Source: Chryseobacterium sp. H1D6B
GTDB taxonomy: Bacteria > Bacteroidota > Bacteroidia > Flavobacteriales > Weeksellaceae
DNA: 64,000 nt
Direction: 5' to 3'
Assembly: GCF_029892445.1 (NCBI RefSeq)
Contig: NZ_JARXVJ010000001.1
Span: 3,720,001-3,784,000 of the forward strand
Part shown: one piece after another, positions 54,535-62,619 of the stretch
Numbering within the stretch: the first letter of the stretch is position 1
Layout: each line of letters opens with the position of its first letter
The notes under the pieces: generated by a model
Seen by the model: only the letters and a program-made list of their open reading frames with translations
Databases searched by the model: none
Told to the model about the DNA's origin: nothing
Program-made: the position numbers and the translations under genes

Positions 54535-55212
54535 TTAAAATTTGTAATTCAATCCTAATTGGAATACTCTGTTATTTACTGTATTTTGTCCGTCAAGTCT
54601 GTCTTTAGCAATATCTGTAAGGCTGTTTACATATCTCGCGTTCATACCTAAATGATTAGAAAAATCATATCCTAAGCCTAATCCCAGACCTACATTCAAT
54701 TTATTAATAGTATCTTTATTGATATCCTCAGAATAAGATTCAGTGACAACCACTGTTGCCCCATCTGCCGTACCCGTTACAACAGCTCTCTCACCTTTAA
54801 TCTTCCCATTTAAGAAATAACTGAATTCAGGCCCTGCTTCTATATAAAAATTCCTTGTTGGTCTCATCTGAATCATTAACGGGACTGAAATGTAGTTTAG
54901 AGATGCTTTATAGCCTTTGATTTTTTCACTGGCAGCAGCGACTGCAACATCTACATTTTCGGCGCCCAATTGATTATATAAGACTTCTGGCTGAATACTG
55001 AATTTTTGAGAAATAGGAATATTTACAAAACCTCCTGCATGAAATCCGAGTTTCATTATCTTAATACTTAGCTCTTGCTCACTAAACGAAGCAGCATTAC
55101 CGCCTGCTTTAATACCAAATCTAACAGCTCCTGTTTGTACCTGTTTTTTTTGCTCTTGAGCAAAAACTAATGTTCCTGCTGCCATTGCTAGTCCTAGAAA
55201 TAACTTCTTCAT
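54535..55212 (-). CDS. Outer-membrane beta-barrel protein, tandem paralogue C
   Basis: 225 aa. Signal peptide MKKLFLGLAMAAGTLVFAQ. Same barrel as A/B (VRFGIKAGGNAASFSEQELS, GFHAGGFVNIPISQKFSIQPEVLYNQLGA, FQLGLNYKF), with a shorter second loop (ENVDVAVAAASEKIKG) that lacks the Ser/Thr-rich stretch of A and B. Monocistronic with sigma54-like promoter. Confidence 0.9.
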   Translation of the reverse strand: MKKLFLGLAMAAGTLVFAQEQKKQVQTGAVRFGIKAGGNAASFSEQELSIKIMKLGFHAGGFVNIPISQKFSIQPEVLYNQLGAENVDVAVAAASEKIKGYKASLNYISVPLMIQMRPTRNFYIEAGPEFSYFLNGKIKGERAVVTGTADGATVVVTESYSEDINKDTINKLNVGLGLGLGYDFSNHLGMNARYVNSLTDIAKDRLDGQNTVNNRVFQLGLNYKF

Positions 55213-55276
55213 ATTTTTTTAATTTATGTATTTTTGGTTTCTTTGTCTTATTTTTTCAATCAGACTTGAATTATTT

Positions 55277-55293
55277 CGCAAAACACCTGCCAA
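55277..55293 (-). promoter_or_regulatory. Sigma54-type -24/-12 promoter of OMP C
   Basis: Minus strand TTGGCAGGTGTTTTGCG: both GG and GC present at 12-bp spacing. The 314-bp gap otherwise contains only the terminator of OMP D. Confidence 0.65.
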
Positions 55294-55473
55294 AGTATTA
55301 TAAAACAAGCAGATAGAAGCATATTGAACAAAACAGGAAATTTTAAAATACGCTTGATTTCTCTATATGCTAAAAATAATTAATGAGGAATTATTATTTT
55401 GTTTAAACTTTCAAATGAAATCAGTTTTAAATAGAATACTTAAATTTTTGAAAAAATAAATAAATTATACATG

Positions 55474-55508
55474 AAAAGGCCAGGCTTAAAAATAAACCTG
55501 GCCTTTTC
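55474..55508 (-). terminator. Terminator of OMP D
   Basis: 14-bp stem AAAAGGCCAGGCTT / AAACCTGGCCTTTT around an A-rich loop. Confidence 0.8.
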
Positions 55509-55526
55509 TATTGAAATCAAAATTTG

Positions 55527-56111
55527 TTAATTGAATTTGTAAGCTAAACCAACTTGGAATACATTGTTTTTTCCGTCAGCTTGGTTACCTGCTACTTCTT
55601 TAGCAATATCTGTAACACCTGCTACATATCTTACATTTACTCCGATGTTTGGAGTGAAATAATATCCAGCACCGATACCAATACCAAAATCAAAACCTTT
55701 TACAAGATCTTTAGCATCTGTAGAGTTTGACTGATACTTAAGTTTAGAATCGATTAAGAAACTGAATTGAGGTCCAGCTTCAAGATAAAACTCAGGAGTT
55801 GCCTTATACTGGAACATTACAGGAACAGAGATGTAACTTAAATTGATTTTTAAATCACTGTTTCCATCATATTTTGCTCCTAATCCATTGTATAAAACTT
55901 CCGGCTGAACACTGAAGCTTGAAGCTACTGGAATGTTTGCAAATGCACCTCCGTAAAATCCTGCTTTTGATTTTGAATCATCTGAAGAGATTGTAGAAAT
56001 GTTAAGACCTGCTTTTAATCCAAATGCAATTGGAGAAGAAGATTTAGCTTTTTCCTGAGCGAATACTAATGTACCAGCAGTAACTGCTAACGCTAATAAT
56101 AATTTTTTCAT
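55527..56111 (-). CDS. Outer-membrane beta-barrel protein, tandem paralogue D
   Basis: 194 aa, smaller barrel. Signal peptide MKKLLLALAVTAGTLVFAQ, then KAKSSSPIAFGLKAGLNIST, VASSFSVQPEVLYNGLGAKY, ISVPVMFQYKATPEFYLEAGPQFSFL, GYYFTPNIGVNVRYVAG, and C-terminal FQVGLAYKFN. Signal peptide and first 24 residues are the same as in E apart from one serine; the promoter is also shared with E. Closer to E and F than to A-C. Confidence 0.9.
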   Translation of the reverse strand: MKKLLLALAVTAGTLVFAQEKAKSSSPIAFGLKAGLNISTISSDDSKSKAGFYGGAFANIPVASSFSVQPEVLYNGLGAKYDGNSDLKINLSYISVPVMFQYKATPEFYLEAGPQFSFLIDSKLKYQSNSTDAKDLVKGFDFGIGIGAGYYFTPNIGVNVRYVAGVTDIAKEVAGNQADGKNNVFQVGLAYKFN

Positions 56112-56159
56112 AGCTTAATTTTTAAAGTTTATTGTTTAATTTTTCCTAACGACACTGCC

Positions 56160-56176
56160 AGCAAATTTCTTGCCAA
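56160..56176 (-). promoter_or_regulatory. Sigma54-type -24/-12 promoter of OMP D
   Basis: Minus strand TTGGCAAGAAATTTGCT: matches TTGGCAcGnnnnTTGCw at every fixed position except C7. Leader about 38 nt. Confidence 0.7.
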
Positions 56177-56208
56177 ATATTTCATTTGTGATTTAAATCA
56201 TATAATGC

Positions 56209-56300
56209 AAAAAAGCCCAGCAATTAAAAACTGAGCTTTTTTATTACAAATTAAAATTTGCATATGAATGTTGAATGTCTATTTACAAATTCCCTGCCAA
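56209..56300 (-). other. Orphan promoter-terminator unit (probable remnant of a seventh OMP gene or a small RNA)
   Basis: Between OMP D and the terminator of E sits another copy of the -24/-12 17-mer (56284-56300, TTGGCAGGGAATTTGTA) followed after about 40 bp by a terminator (56209-56242, arms AAAAAAGCTCAG / CTGGGCTTTTTT on the minus strand). The sequence before this hairpin, GCAAATTTTAATTTGTAATA, resembles the 3' flank of the paralogues, as if the coding part were deleted. Confidence 0.55.
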
Positions 56301-56325
56301 GAATCAATACCTGATATAAGTCATA

Positions 56326-56357
56326 AAAAAGCCGGATCTTACGTGATCCGGCTTTTT
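56326..56357 (-). terminator. Terminator of OMP E
   Basis: Perfect 13-bp stem AAAAAGCCGGATC / GATCCGGCTTTTT, loop TTACGT. Confidence 0.88.
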
Positions 56358-56389
56358 ACTACTATTTAAATTGACTATTACTTTACAAA

Positions 56390-56971
56390 TTATTTAAATT
56401 TATAAGCTAAACCTACTTGGAATGCATTATTTCTTATAGCACTTCCAGTATGGTTTTTAACGACATCGCTAATGCCTGCTGTAAATCTAGCATTGACTCC
56501 GATGTTAGGCGTAAAATAATATCCAGCTCCTAAACCAACTCCAAAATCAAATCCTTTATGGTTGTCTTTTACATCAACAGTTGCTCCATTTCCCTTTATT
56601 TTAGCATTAATTAAGAATCCAAACTGCGGTCCTGCTTCTACATAAAGTTTAGGAATCAAGTTGTACTGTAACATTACCGGAACAGAAATATAGTCAAGAT
56701 TCAGTTTTACATCAGAATTATATGAAGACTTTGCTCCTAAGCCATTGTATAAAACCTCCGGCTGTACACTGAAGCTTGAAGCCACTGGAATATTAGCAAA
56801 TACACCTCCGTAAAATCCAGCTTTTGCTTCTGAATCATTAGAAGAAACCTGAGCAATGTTTAGTCCTGCCTTTACTCCAAATGCAATTGGAGAAGAAGAA
56901 GATTTAGCTTTTTCCTGTGCAAACACCAATGTACCTGCAGTAACAGCTAACGCTAATAATAATTTTTTCAT
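56390..56971 (-). CDS. Outer-membrane beta-barrel protein, tandem paralogue E
   Basis: 193 aa. Signal peptide MKKLLLALAVTAGTLVFAQ; barrel as in D (PIAFGVKAGLNIAQVSSNDS, SFSVQPEVLYNGLGAKS, LDYISVPVMLQYNLIPKLYVEAGPQFGFL, FQVGLAYKFK). The 5' part matches D while the 3' end and about 110 bp of downstream flank match F, so the gene is a mosaic. Confidence 0.9.
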   Translation of the reverse strand: MKKLLLALAVTAGTLVFAQEKAKSSSSPIAFGVKAGLNIAQVSSNDSEAKAGFYGGVFANIPVASSFSVQPEVLYNGLGAKSSYNSDVKLNLDYISVPVMLQYNLIPKLYVEAGPQFGFLINAKIKGNGATVDVKDNHKGFDFGVGLGAGYYFTPNIGVNARFTAGISDVVKNHTGSAIRNNAFQVGLAYKFK

Positions 56972-57020
56972 GGTTTAATTTTTTAAAGTTTATTGTTTAA
57001 TTTTTTCTAACGGCATTAGC

Positions 57021-57037
57021 AGCAAATTTCCTGCCAA
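57021..57037 (-). promoter_or_regulatory. Sigma54-type -24/-12 promoter of OMP E
   Basis: Minus strand TTGGCAGGAAATTTGCT; GG and GC 12 bp apart. Differs from the OMP D promoter at one of 17 positions. Confidence 0.7.
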
Positions 57038-57063
57038 TATTTAGATACCAGATATAAATCATG

Positions 57064-57095
57064 AAAAAGCCGGGTCTTACGTGACCAGGCTTTTT
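57064..57095 (-). terminator. Terminator of OMP F
   Basis: Stem AAAAAGCCGGGTC / GACCAGGCTTTTT with one mismatch, the same loop as the OMP E terminator. Confidence 0.82.
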
Positions 57096-57127
57096 ACTAA
57101 TATTTAAATTGACTATTACTTTATAAA

Positions 57128-57787
57128 TTATTTAAATTTATAAGCTAAACCTACTTGGAATACATTGTTTCTTACTGCATCTCCGTTATTGTTTTTGTAG
57201 ATATCTGTTAAACCTGCAGTATATCTAACTGTAAGCCCTAAATTTTGTGTGAAATAATATCCAGCTCCTAAACCAATACCGAAGTTAAAGGTATTAAAGT
57301 CACTTTTATCAAGTGTTGCAATTTGAGTATCGCTGGAATTGCCATTGGTTGAGCTTTTAAACTTATCCTTAGCACTTACTAGGAAACCAAATTCTGGTCC
57401 TGCTTCTAAATAAAATTCAGGAGTAGCGTTGTACTGGAACATTACCGGAACTGCTACATAACCTAAGTTTCTTGAATAATCTGCTTTATAATCATTTCCG
57501 AAAGCAGAATATTTTCTGGTTACTTTTGATCCAAGGTCATTATATATAACCTCCGGCTGTACACTGAATGAGCTTCCAACAGGAATGTTAGCAAATACCC
57601 CTGCATTGAATCCGATTTTAGATTTAGAATCATCTAAGTCAGCTCCTTTTGAAAGAGATGAAACGTTCATTCCACCTTTTACCCCAAATGTAACTGGAGA
57701 TGAAGAAGAAGTTGACGTAGAAGTTGTTTGTTGAGCGAATGCTAATGAACTTGCAGTTACTGCTAATCCTAAAATTAACTTTTTCAT
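57128..57787 (-). CDS. Outer-membrane beta-barrel protein, tandem paralogue F
   Basis: 219 aa. Signal peptide MKKLILGLAVTASSLAFAQ followed by a Ser/Thr-rich linker (QTTSTSTSSSSP), then PVTFGVKGGMNVSSLSKGAD, SFSVQPEVIYNDLGSKV, VAVPVMFQYNATPEFYLEAGPEFGFL, FQVGLAYKFK. Loops are longer than in D/E. Outermost member of the array; its -12 element is the most degenerate. Confidence 0.9.
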   Translation of the reverse strand: MKKLILGLAVTASSLAFAQQTTSTSTSSSSPVTFGVKGGMNVSSLSKGADLDDSKSKIGFNAGVFANIPVGSSFSVQPEVIYNDLGSKVTRKYSAFGNDYKADYSRNLGYVAVPVMFQYNATPEFYLEAGPEFGFLVSAKDKFKSSTNGNSSDTQIATLDKSDFNTFNFGIGLGAGYYFTQNLGLTVRYTAGLTDIYKNNNGDAVRNNVFQVGLAYKFK

Positions 57788-57864
57788 AACTTTAATTTTT
57801 AATATTTACTATTATTATTTTAAATTTTACTACTGTCAAATTTTCTGTTTGACGCAGAGTATCT

Positions 57865-57881
57865 TTCAAATTGTTTGCCAA
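57865..57881 (-). promoter_or_regulatory. Sigma54-like -24/-12 promoter of OMP F
   Basis: Minus strand TTGGCAAACAATTTGAA: -24 element intact, -12 GC replaced by GA. Confidence 0.5.
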
Positions 57882-58192
57882 AGTTGAATTTTTCATTAAA
57901 AAACATCTATTCTGATGAATGAATTCAACCTAAAAGACTGATAATCATTGATTAAAAATCAATTAAACGTTTGTTTGTAAACCTTATAATGTTATTCTAT
58001 TTTTAAATCTTTTAAGTGATGAAAAAATTATTTAACCTATGAAATCGGTCAAACGTAGTGGTAATAAGCTATTGATTGTTTTTGCTTTATTAAATTTGCA
58101 TTTTAAAAACTAAAATCTATAACCAACTTTAAAAAGTATAACTCGAATCAAAGTTTACGAAAATTCGTAGACGCTTATTAATATCTTACATT
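57882..58192. other. Gene-free interval with the promoter of the S74 fibre gene
   Basis: Divergent control region. Plus-strand -7 box TAAATTTG at 58091-58098 with TTG triplets near 58072-58078 as -33; leader of about 90 nt without a clear hairpin or frame. Nothing else recognised. Confidence 0.6.
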
Positions 58193-60031
58193 ATGAAAAA
58201 ATGCATTTTATTGGTGCTATTTCTGATGCTTGAAAATAACCTTCAGGCTCAGGTGGGAATCAATACAACTACGCCAAATCCATCTTCCGTAATGGATATG
58301 GTAAGTACAAACAAAGGTCTTTTAATTCCCCGGATAGGATTAACAGGTACTGCAGATAGTACTGCAGTTCCATCACCGGCTAATTCGTTAATAGTTTACA
58401 ATACCGCAAAAACGGGTGATGTCACCCCTGGATATTATTATTGGAGTGCCTCTGCATCAAGATGGACTAAAATATTGGATGATCTTACGCCGATTGTGAT
58501 GACAGGATGGAGTTTAACAGGAAATTCCGGGATGGTAAACGGAGTTAATTATATAGGAACCAGCGATAATGTAGATGTTATCTTTAAACGGAATAACGTT
58601 GTGTCAGGAGTCCTTAACAGTACGAACACCATTTTTGGAGTGAACAGCCTTACAGCGAATACTACAGGTTTAAATAACACTGCAGTAGGGGTAAATAATC
58701 TGATTTCAAATACTACAGGAAGTATGAATACGGCAATAGGATGTGAGGTATTAAGCAGTAATAAATCCGGACTTCAAAATACTGGCTATGGATACCGGGC
58801 TTTATATTCCAATGTAGATGGAAATAATAATGTCGCCAACGGGTACTTTTCACTCTTTTCTGCTAAAAGCACCATTGGAAATGTAGGTATCGGTGCCAGT
58901 TCGCTGCGTGAACTGATCAGCGGAGAAAACAATGTGGCTATTGGGCCGGACGCATTGAGACAGAATACTTCAGGTATGGCAAATATAGCAATAGGAGCAA
59001 TGGCAGGATATAATGTAAGCGCGAATGGAAGTTTGGGAAATAACATTCTGATCGGTTATCGTGCCGGGATGGGGATCACTACAGGAAAATCTAATACTAT
59101 TATCGGATCTAATGTATTCGGGCTTGCACCTACGCTTTCAAATTATGTTATTATAGCAGATGGTGACGGAAACAGAAGGATTAATATTGATAAGAATGGA
59201 AATATAGGAATAGGAACAGATACTCCAAAATTCCCATTGGATATCCGGTTAAAAACATCATGGCCATTAGGAACGGCCAACCTTACTTATTACGGCATAG
59301 ATTCTCAGACAGGCGCTGCTGGATTGTCTACCAATGATATAGGAACGTTTAATACCAGTACCTCTCTTTATACGGACGGAAATATCATCTCTGTTGGGAA
59401 GCTGAGCGTAGCGCAGAGCTCTCTTTTTTCAGATGTAAGGATTAAAAATAAGATAGGAAAATCGAACAGTAAAGCAGATTTGGAAATTTTAAAAAAGCTT
59501 ACAATTACAGATTATCTGATGAAAGATGAAGCAGTGTATGGAAAACAGCCCTTTAAAAAAGTAATTGCACAGGAAGTTGAAAAAATATATCCTCAAGCAG
59601 TCAGTAAAACAGGGACTAAAGCTTTTATTCCTAATATTTATCAGCCCGCTGTACAGAACGGAACGGTTCTTACTTTTGAAAAGCCGATTGCAGTCGCTAA
59701 AGAAGACAAACTCCTGAAAGTATATGATGAAACAGGAGAAATAATTTTAAAAATAAAAAACAGCACTCTAAACAATATTACAGTAGATATGGAAGGCAAA
59801 AAAACAAAAGGAAAACTATTTGTTTACGGAACTGAAGTCTCTGATGTAAGAACGGTGGATTACGATGCTTTGTCAATGCTGAATATTTCCGCTGTACAGG
59901 AGCTGGCGAATAAAATTGAAAGGTTAGAAAAAGAAAATGAAGACTTAAAAAAAATAAATCAACAAATGCTGGGTATTCAAACCGGGTTTGAGAAACGTCT
60001 GAAAAGTTTAGAAAGTAAAGCAGTACAATAA
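58193..60031 (+). CDS. Exported fibre-like protein with S74 chaperone domain
   Basis: 612 aa. Signal peptide (MKKCILLVLFLMLENNLQAQ) and VGINTTTPNPSSVMDM, a common start of flavobacterial fibre proteins. Middle (about 150-300): head-type beta-helix repeats with N-T-A-[IV]-G spacing (NTTGLNNTAVG, NTAIG, NVAIGPDALR, NIAIGAMAG), as in YadA/trimeric adhesin heads. C-terminal S74 intramolecular chaperone with cleavage Ser413 in LFSDVRIKNKIG, and a final trimerising coiled coil (about 575-612). Likely a trimeric surface fibre that self-cleaves. No phage genes nearby. Monocistronic. Confidence 0.88.
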   Translation: MKKCILLVLFLMLENNLQAQVGINTTTPNPSSVMDMVSTNKGLLIPRIGLTGTADSTAVPSPANSLIVYNTAKTGDVTPGYYYWSASASRWTKILDDLTPIVMTGWSLTGNSGMVNGVNYIGTSDNVDVIFKRNNVVSGVLNSTNTIFGVNSLTANTTGLNNTAVGVNNLISNTTGSMNTAIGCEVLSSNKSGLQNTGYGYRALYSNVDGNNNVANGYFSLFSAKSTIGNVGIGASSLRELISGENNVAIGPDALRQNTSGMANIAIGAMAGYNVSANGSLGNNILIGYRAGMGITTGKSNTIIGSNVFGLAPTLSNYVIIADGDGNRRINIDKNGNIGIGTDTPKFPLDIRLKTSWPLGTANLTYYGIDSQTGAAGLSTNDIGTFNTSTSLYTDGNIISVGKLSVAQSSLFSDVRIKNKIGKSNSKADLEILKKLTITDYLMKDEAVYGKQPFKKVIAQEVEKIYPQAVSKTGTKAFIPNIYQPAVQNGTVLTFEKPIAVAKEDKLLKVYDETGEIILKIKNSTLNNITVDMEGKKTKGKLFVYGTEVSDVRTVDYDALSMLNISAVQELANKIERLEKENEDLKKINQQMLGIQTGFEKRLKSLESKAVQ

Positions 60032-60057
60032 AGGTCACTTTTAAATTTGTACTAAAC

Positions 60058-60090
60058 TAAATACCCGCTGGCTGGAACCGGCGGGTATTT
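60058..60090. terminator. Convergent hairpin between the fibre gene and aroB
   Basis: AAATACCCGC / GCGGGTATTT arms with an inner imperfect GG/CC match; T tracts on both sides are short. Confidence 0.6.
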
Positions 60091-60130
60091 GTATGTATGG
60101 AAGAATATTGAAAGTCAATTTTATAAATAA

Positions 60131-61177
60131 TTAATTATCATTCAATTTTCTATAGAAATGTATTGCTTTTTCAATGTTTTTCTGACTGCACTGATGATCA
60201 AATACACATAAACCTATGCTTGAAAGCAGGGAGAAATTAATATTCTTTTCACTATTCTTTTTATCATTTAGTAATAATGCAGTGATCTCTTCATCTTTAA
60301 AATCGCTGATATCCAAATAAGGATAGTATCTCTGGATATTTTCTATTATGAATGATTCGTCTTCTTTTGAAATTAAACCTTCAAGATGGGAAAGATGCGC
60401 TTCACAGATCATTCCTGCAGCCACTGCTTCACCGTGAAGGATAGGATTTCCCTGTTCCAGACATAAGCTTTCCACAGCGTGGCCGATCGTATGTCCAAAA
60501 TTTAAATTTTTTCTGATATGCTGCTCATGAAAATCCTGATCTACTACATCCTGCTTAATATCCATCGACTGCTGGATATAAGGAACTAAAGATTCTGTAT
60601 CCAGTTTTTGAATCTGAATAAGATCTTCCCAATGTTTTTTATCAGCAATTAAGCCGTGTTTCAGCATCTCTGCAAATCCGCTTCTTAATTCTTTGAAAGG
60701 AAGCGTATCTAAAAATTTTGGATAGACGAATATTTTTTCAGGAAATGTAAACGTTCCCACCATATTTTTATAATGCATCAGATCAATGCCTGTTTTACCG
60801 CCAATCGAAGCATCACACATTGATAATAGGGTAGTAGGAATATTAATGAATTTAACCCCTCTTTTATAAGTTGAAGCCACAAAACCTCCCATATCGGTAA
60901 TCACACCGCCTCCAAGATTAATCACAAGCGCTTTTCTGTCGGCCTGCATTTCTGTCAAAATTTCCCAAAGCTGATTAGCAGTCTGAATATTTTTCATTTC
61001 TTCCCCTGCCTCAATCTCCAAAATTTCAAAAGCCAGATCTGTTTCCAAATTTCCTAAGAGAACAGGAAGACAATATTCATGCGTATTTTCATCAACCAAA
61101 ATAAAGATTTTGCTGAAAGATTTTTCGTGTAAGAAGTCGTTTAATTGAGAAAAATTTTCGTTTACTATTGTTATCAT
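60131..61177 (-). CDS. aroB: 3-dehydroquinate synthase
   Basis: 348 aa from ATG 61177 (MITIVNENFSQLNDF), selected because a -7 box lies at 61217-61224. NAD/Zn enzyme: LGGGVITDMGGFVASTYKRGVKFINIPTTLLSMCDASIGGKTG, active-site HGLIADKKHWEDL, and zinc ligands in RKNLNFGHTIGHAVES and LHGEAVAAGM. Second step of the shikimate pathway. Divergent from the pseudouridine synthase gene. Confidence 0.97.
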   Translation of the reverse strand: MITIVNENFSQLNDFLHEKSFSKIFILVDENTHEYCLPVLLGNLETDLAFEILEIEAGEEMKNIQTANQLWEILTEMQADRKALVINLGGGVITDMGGFVASTYKRGVKFINIPTTLLSMCDASIGGKTGIDLMHYKNMVGTFTFPEKIFVYPKFLDTLPFKELRSGFAEMLKHGLIADKKHWEDLIQIQKLDTESLVPYIQQSMDIKQDVVDQDFHEQHIRKNLNFGHTIGHAVESLCLEQGNPILHGEAVAAGMICEAHLSHLEGLISKEDESFIIENIQRYYPYLDISDFKDEEITALLLNDKKNSEKNINFSLLSSIGLCVFDHQCSQKNIEKAIHFYRKLNDN

Positions 61178-61216
61178 TTTAGGAATTTCTATAAAATTAA
61201 AAATAAAACTAAAGTA

Positions 61217-61224
61217 CAAAGTTA
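61217..61224 (-). promoter_or_regulatory. -7 box of aroB
   Basis: CAAAGTTA (minus strand TAACTTTG); excludes the start at 61219. Confidence 0.65.
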
Positions 61225-61257
61225 TGATTCTTAATTTTTAACTCGTAACTAAATTAC

Positions 61258-61265
61258 TATCTTTG
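61258..61265 (+). promoter_or_regulatory. -7 box of the pseudouridine synthase gene
   Basis: TATCTTTG, 14 bp before ATG 61280; very short leader. Confidence 0.65.
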
Positions 61266-61279
61266 CAAAAATATTTAGC

Positions 61280-62524
61280 ATGAGCAGAGACAATAATAAT
61301 TCAGGAAGACCTAAAAGACCCAGAGTTTCAACAAGAAATTCAGGAAGTTCTCGCGCTCCTAAATCTGGAAATTCTTCAGAATCAAAACCTTTCAACAAAC
61401 CGTTTTCTAAAACAGGTGACAAGAGTTTTGACCGTAAAGATAAATATGAAAGCGGCAATTCAAAATTTGAGAAAAAGCCTTTCAGCAGAAGTGATAGAGA
61501 TCAAGACAGCTCTATTTCTTTTAAAAAACCTGATTCTAGGAGAGGCGATACTAATTTTGATGCCAAAGAAAAAACTGAAGGCACTAATTCAAAATACGAA
61601 AAACAGCCTTACATCACCAACGGCGGTTCAAGTGAAAGCAGATCTAAAACTTATAAAAAACCTAATACTAGAGGAGGCGAAAGAAATAAAGATGAGAGAG
61701 GCAGTCTAAAGTATGGTAAAAAACCATTCAGTAGAAATAATGACAGAGATGATGACAGAGCCAGATCTTTCGTACAAAAAAGAAGACTTAATAAGATCGA
61801 TAAAGAGATCCATAAAGATACCATCCGTCTTAATAAATATATTGCTAATTCCGGGATCTGCAGCAGAAGAGAAGCAGATGAACTTATTACACAAGGTCTG
61901 GTAGAAGTAAATGGAGTAGTAGTGAATGAAATGGGATATCAGGTTCAGAAAACAGATAAAGTAGTTTTCGACGGACAAAGTATCACGCCTGAAAAGCCTG
62001 TTTATGTACTTTTAAATAAGCCTAAAGGATATATTTCAACGACTAAAGATGATAAAGCAAGAAAAACAGTAATGGATCTGGTAGCAAATGCTTCTCCGTA
62101 CCGTGTTTTTCCTGTTGGAAGATTAGACCGTTCTACAACTGGAGTTATTCTTTTAACCAATGATGGGCATATGACGAAAAAATTAACGCATCCTTCTTTT
62201 GACGCGAAAAAGATTTATCATGTGACTCTGGATAAAAAACTTACTAATGAAGATATGAAACTGATTCTGGAAGGGATTCGTCTGGATGAAGGTGTTGCTA
62301 TTGTAGATCAAATTTCATTTATTGAAGGAAAACCTAAAAATGAAGTAGGTATTGAGATCCACATTGGATGGAACAGAGTAATCAGAAGGATTTTCCAAAG
62401 ATTAGGATATGAAGTAGAAGCTTTAGACCGAGTAATGTTTGCCGGACTTACCAAGAAAAATATCAAACGTGGACACTGGAGAATTCTTACAGATTTAGAG
62501 GTGAACACCTTGAAAATGCTTTAA
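61280..62524 (+). CDS. RluB/E/F-family 23S rRNA pseudouridine synthase with long basic N-terminus
   Basis: 414 aa. The C-terminal 235 residues are a normal RsuA/RluB-type enzyme: S4 RNA-binding domain (IRLNKYIANSGICSRREADELITQGLVEVNG, about 180-225), then the synthase core with catalytic D283 in GRLDRSTTGVILLTND and the tail RVMFAGLTKKNIKRGHWR. The first 175 residues are a low-complexity K/S/R/N/G extension with repeats of the form N-S-K-[FY]-E-K-x-P-[FY], likely disordered and RNA-binding. Isomerises a uridine in 23S rRNA (position 2605 for RluB). Confidence 0.93.
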   Translation: MSRDNNNSGRPKRPRVSTRNSGSSRAPKSGNSSESKPFNKPFSKTGDKSFDRKDKYESGNSKFEKKPFSRSDRDQDSSISFKKPDSRRGDTNFDAKEKTEGTNSKYEKQPYITNGGSSESRSKTYKKPNTRGGERNKDERGSLKYGKKPFSRNNDRDDDRARSFVQKRRLNKIDKEIHKDTIRLNKYIANSGICSRREADELITQGLVEVNGVVVNEMGYQVQKTDKVVFDGQSITPEKPVYVLLNKPKGYISTTKDDKARKTVMDLVANASPYRVFPVGRLDRSTTGVILLTNDGHMTKKLTHPSFDAKKIYHVTLDKKLTNEDMKLILEGIRLDEGVAIVDQISFIEGKPKNEVGIEIHIGWNRVIRRIFQRLGYEVEALDRVMFAGLTKKNIKRGHWRILTDLEVNTLKML

Positions 62525-62550
62525 ATCTAAAAGTTTTAAGTTAAAATAAA

Positions 62551-62582
62551 AAAAGACGTTGATTAATTTCAACGTCTTTTTC
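62551..62582. terminator. Bidirectional terminator
   Basis: 12-bp stem AAAAGACGTTGA / TCAACGTCTTTT, loop TTAATT; converging genes. Confidence 0.88.
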
Positions 62583-62619
62583 GTTATTAAGAAAATAACA
62601 AACAGATTGTTATTTTTAA

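Noticed and set aside
58193..60031. Prophage interpretation of the S74 protein
   Set aside because: No integrase, capsid, tail or lysis genes nearby; the gene has its own signal peptide and promoter.
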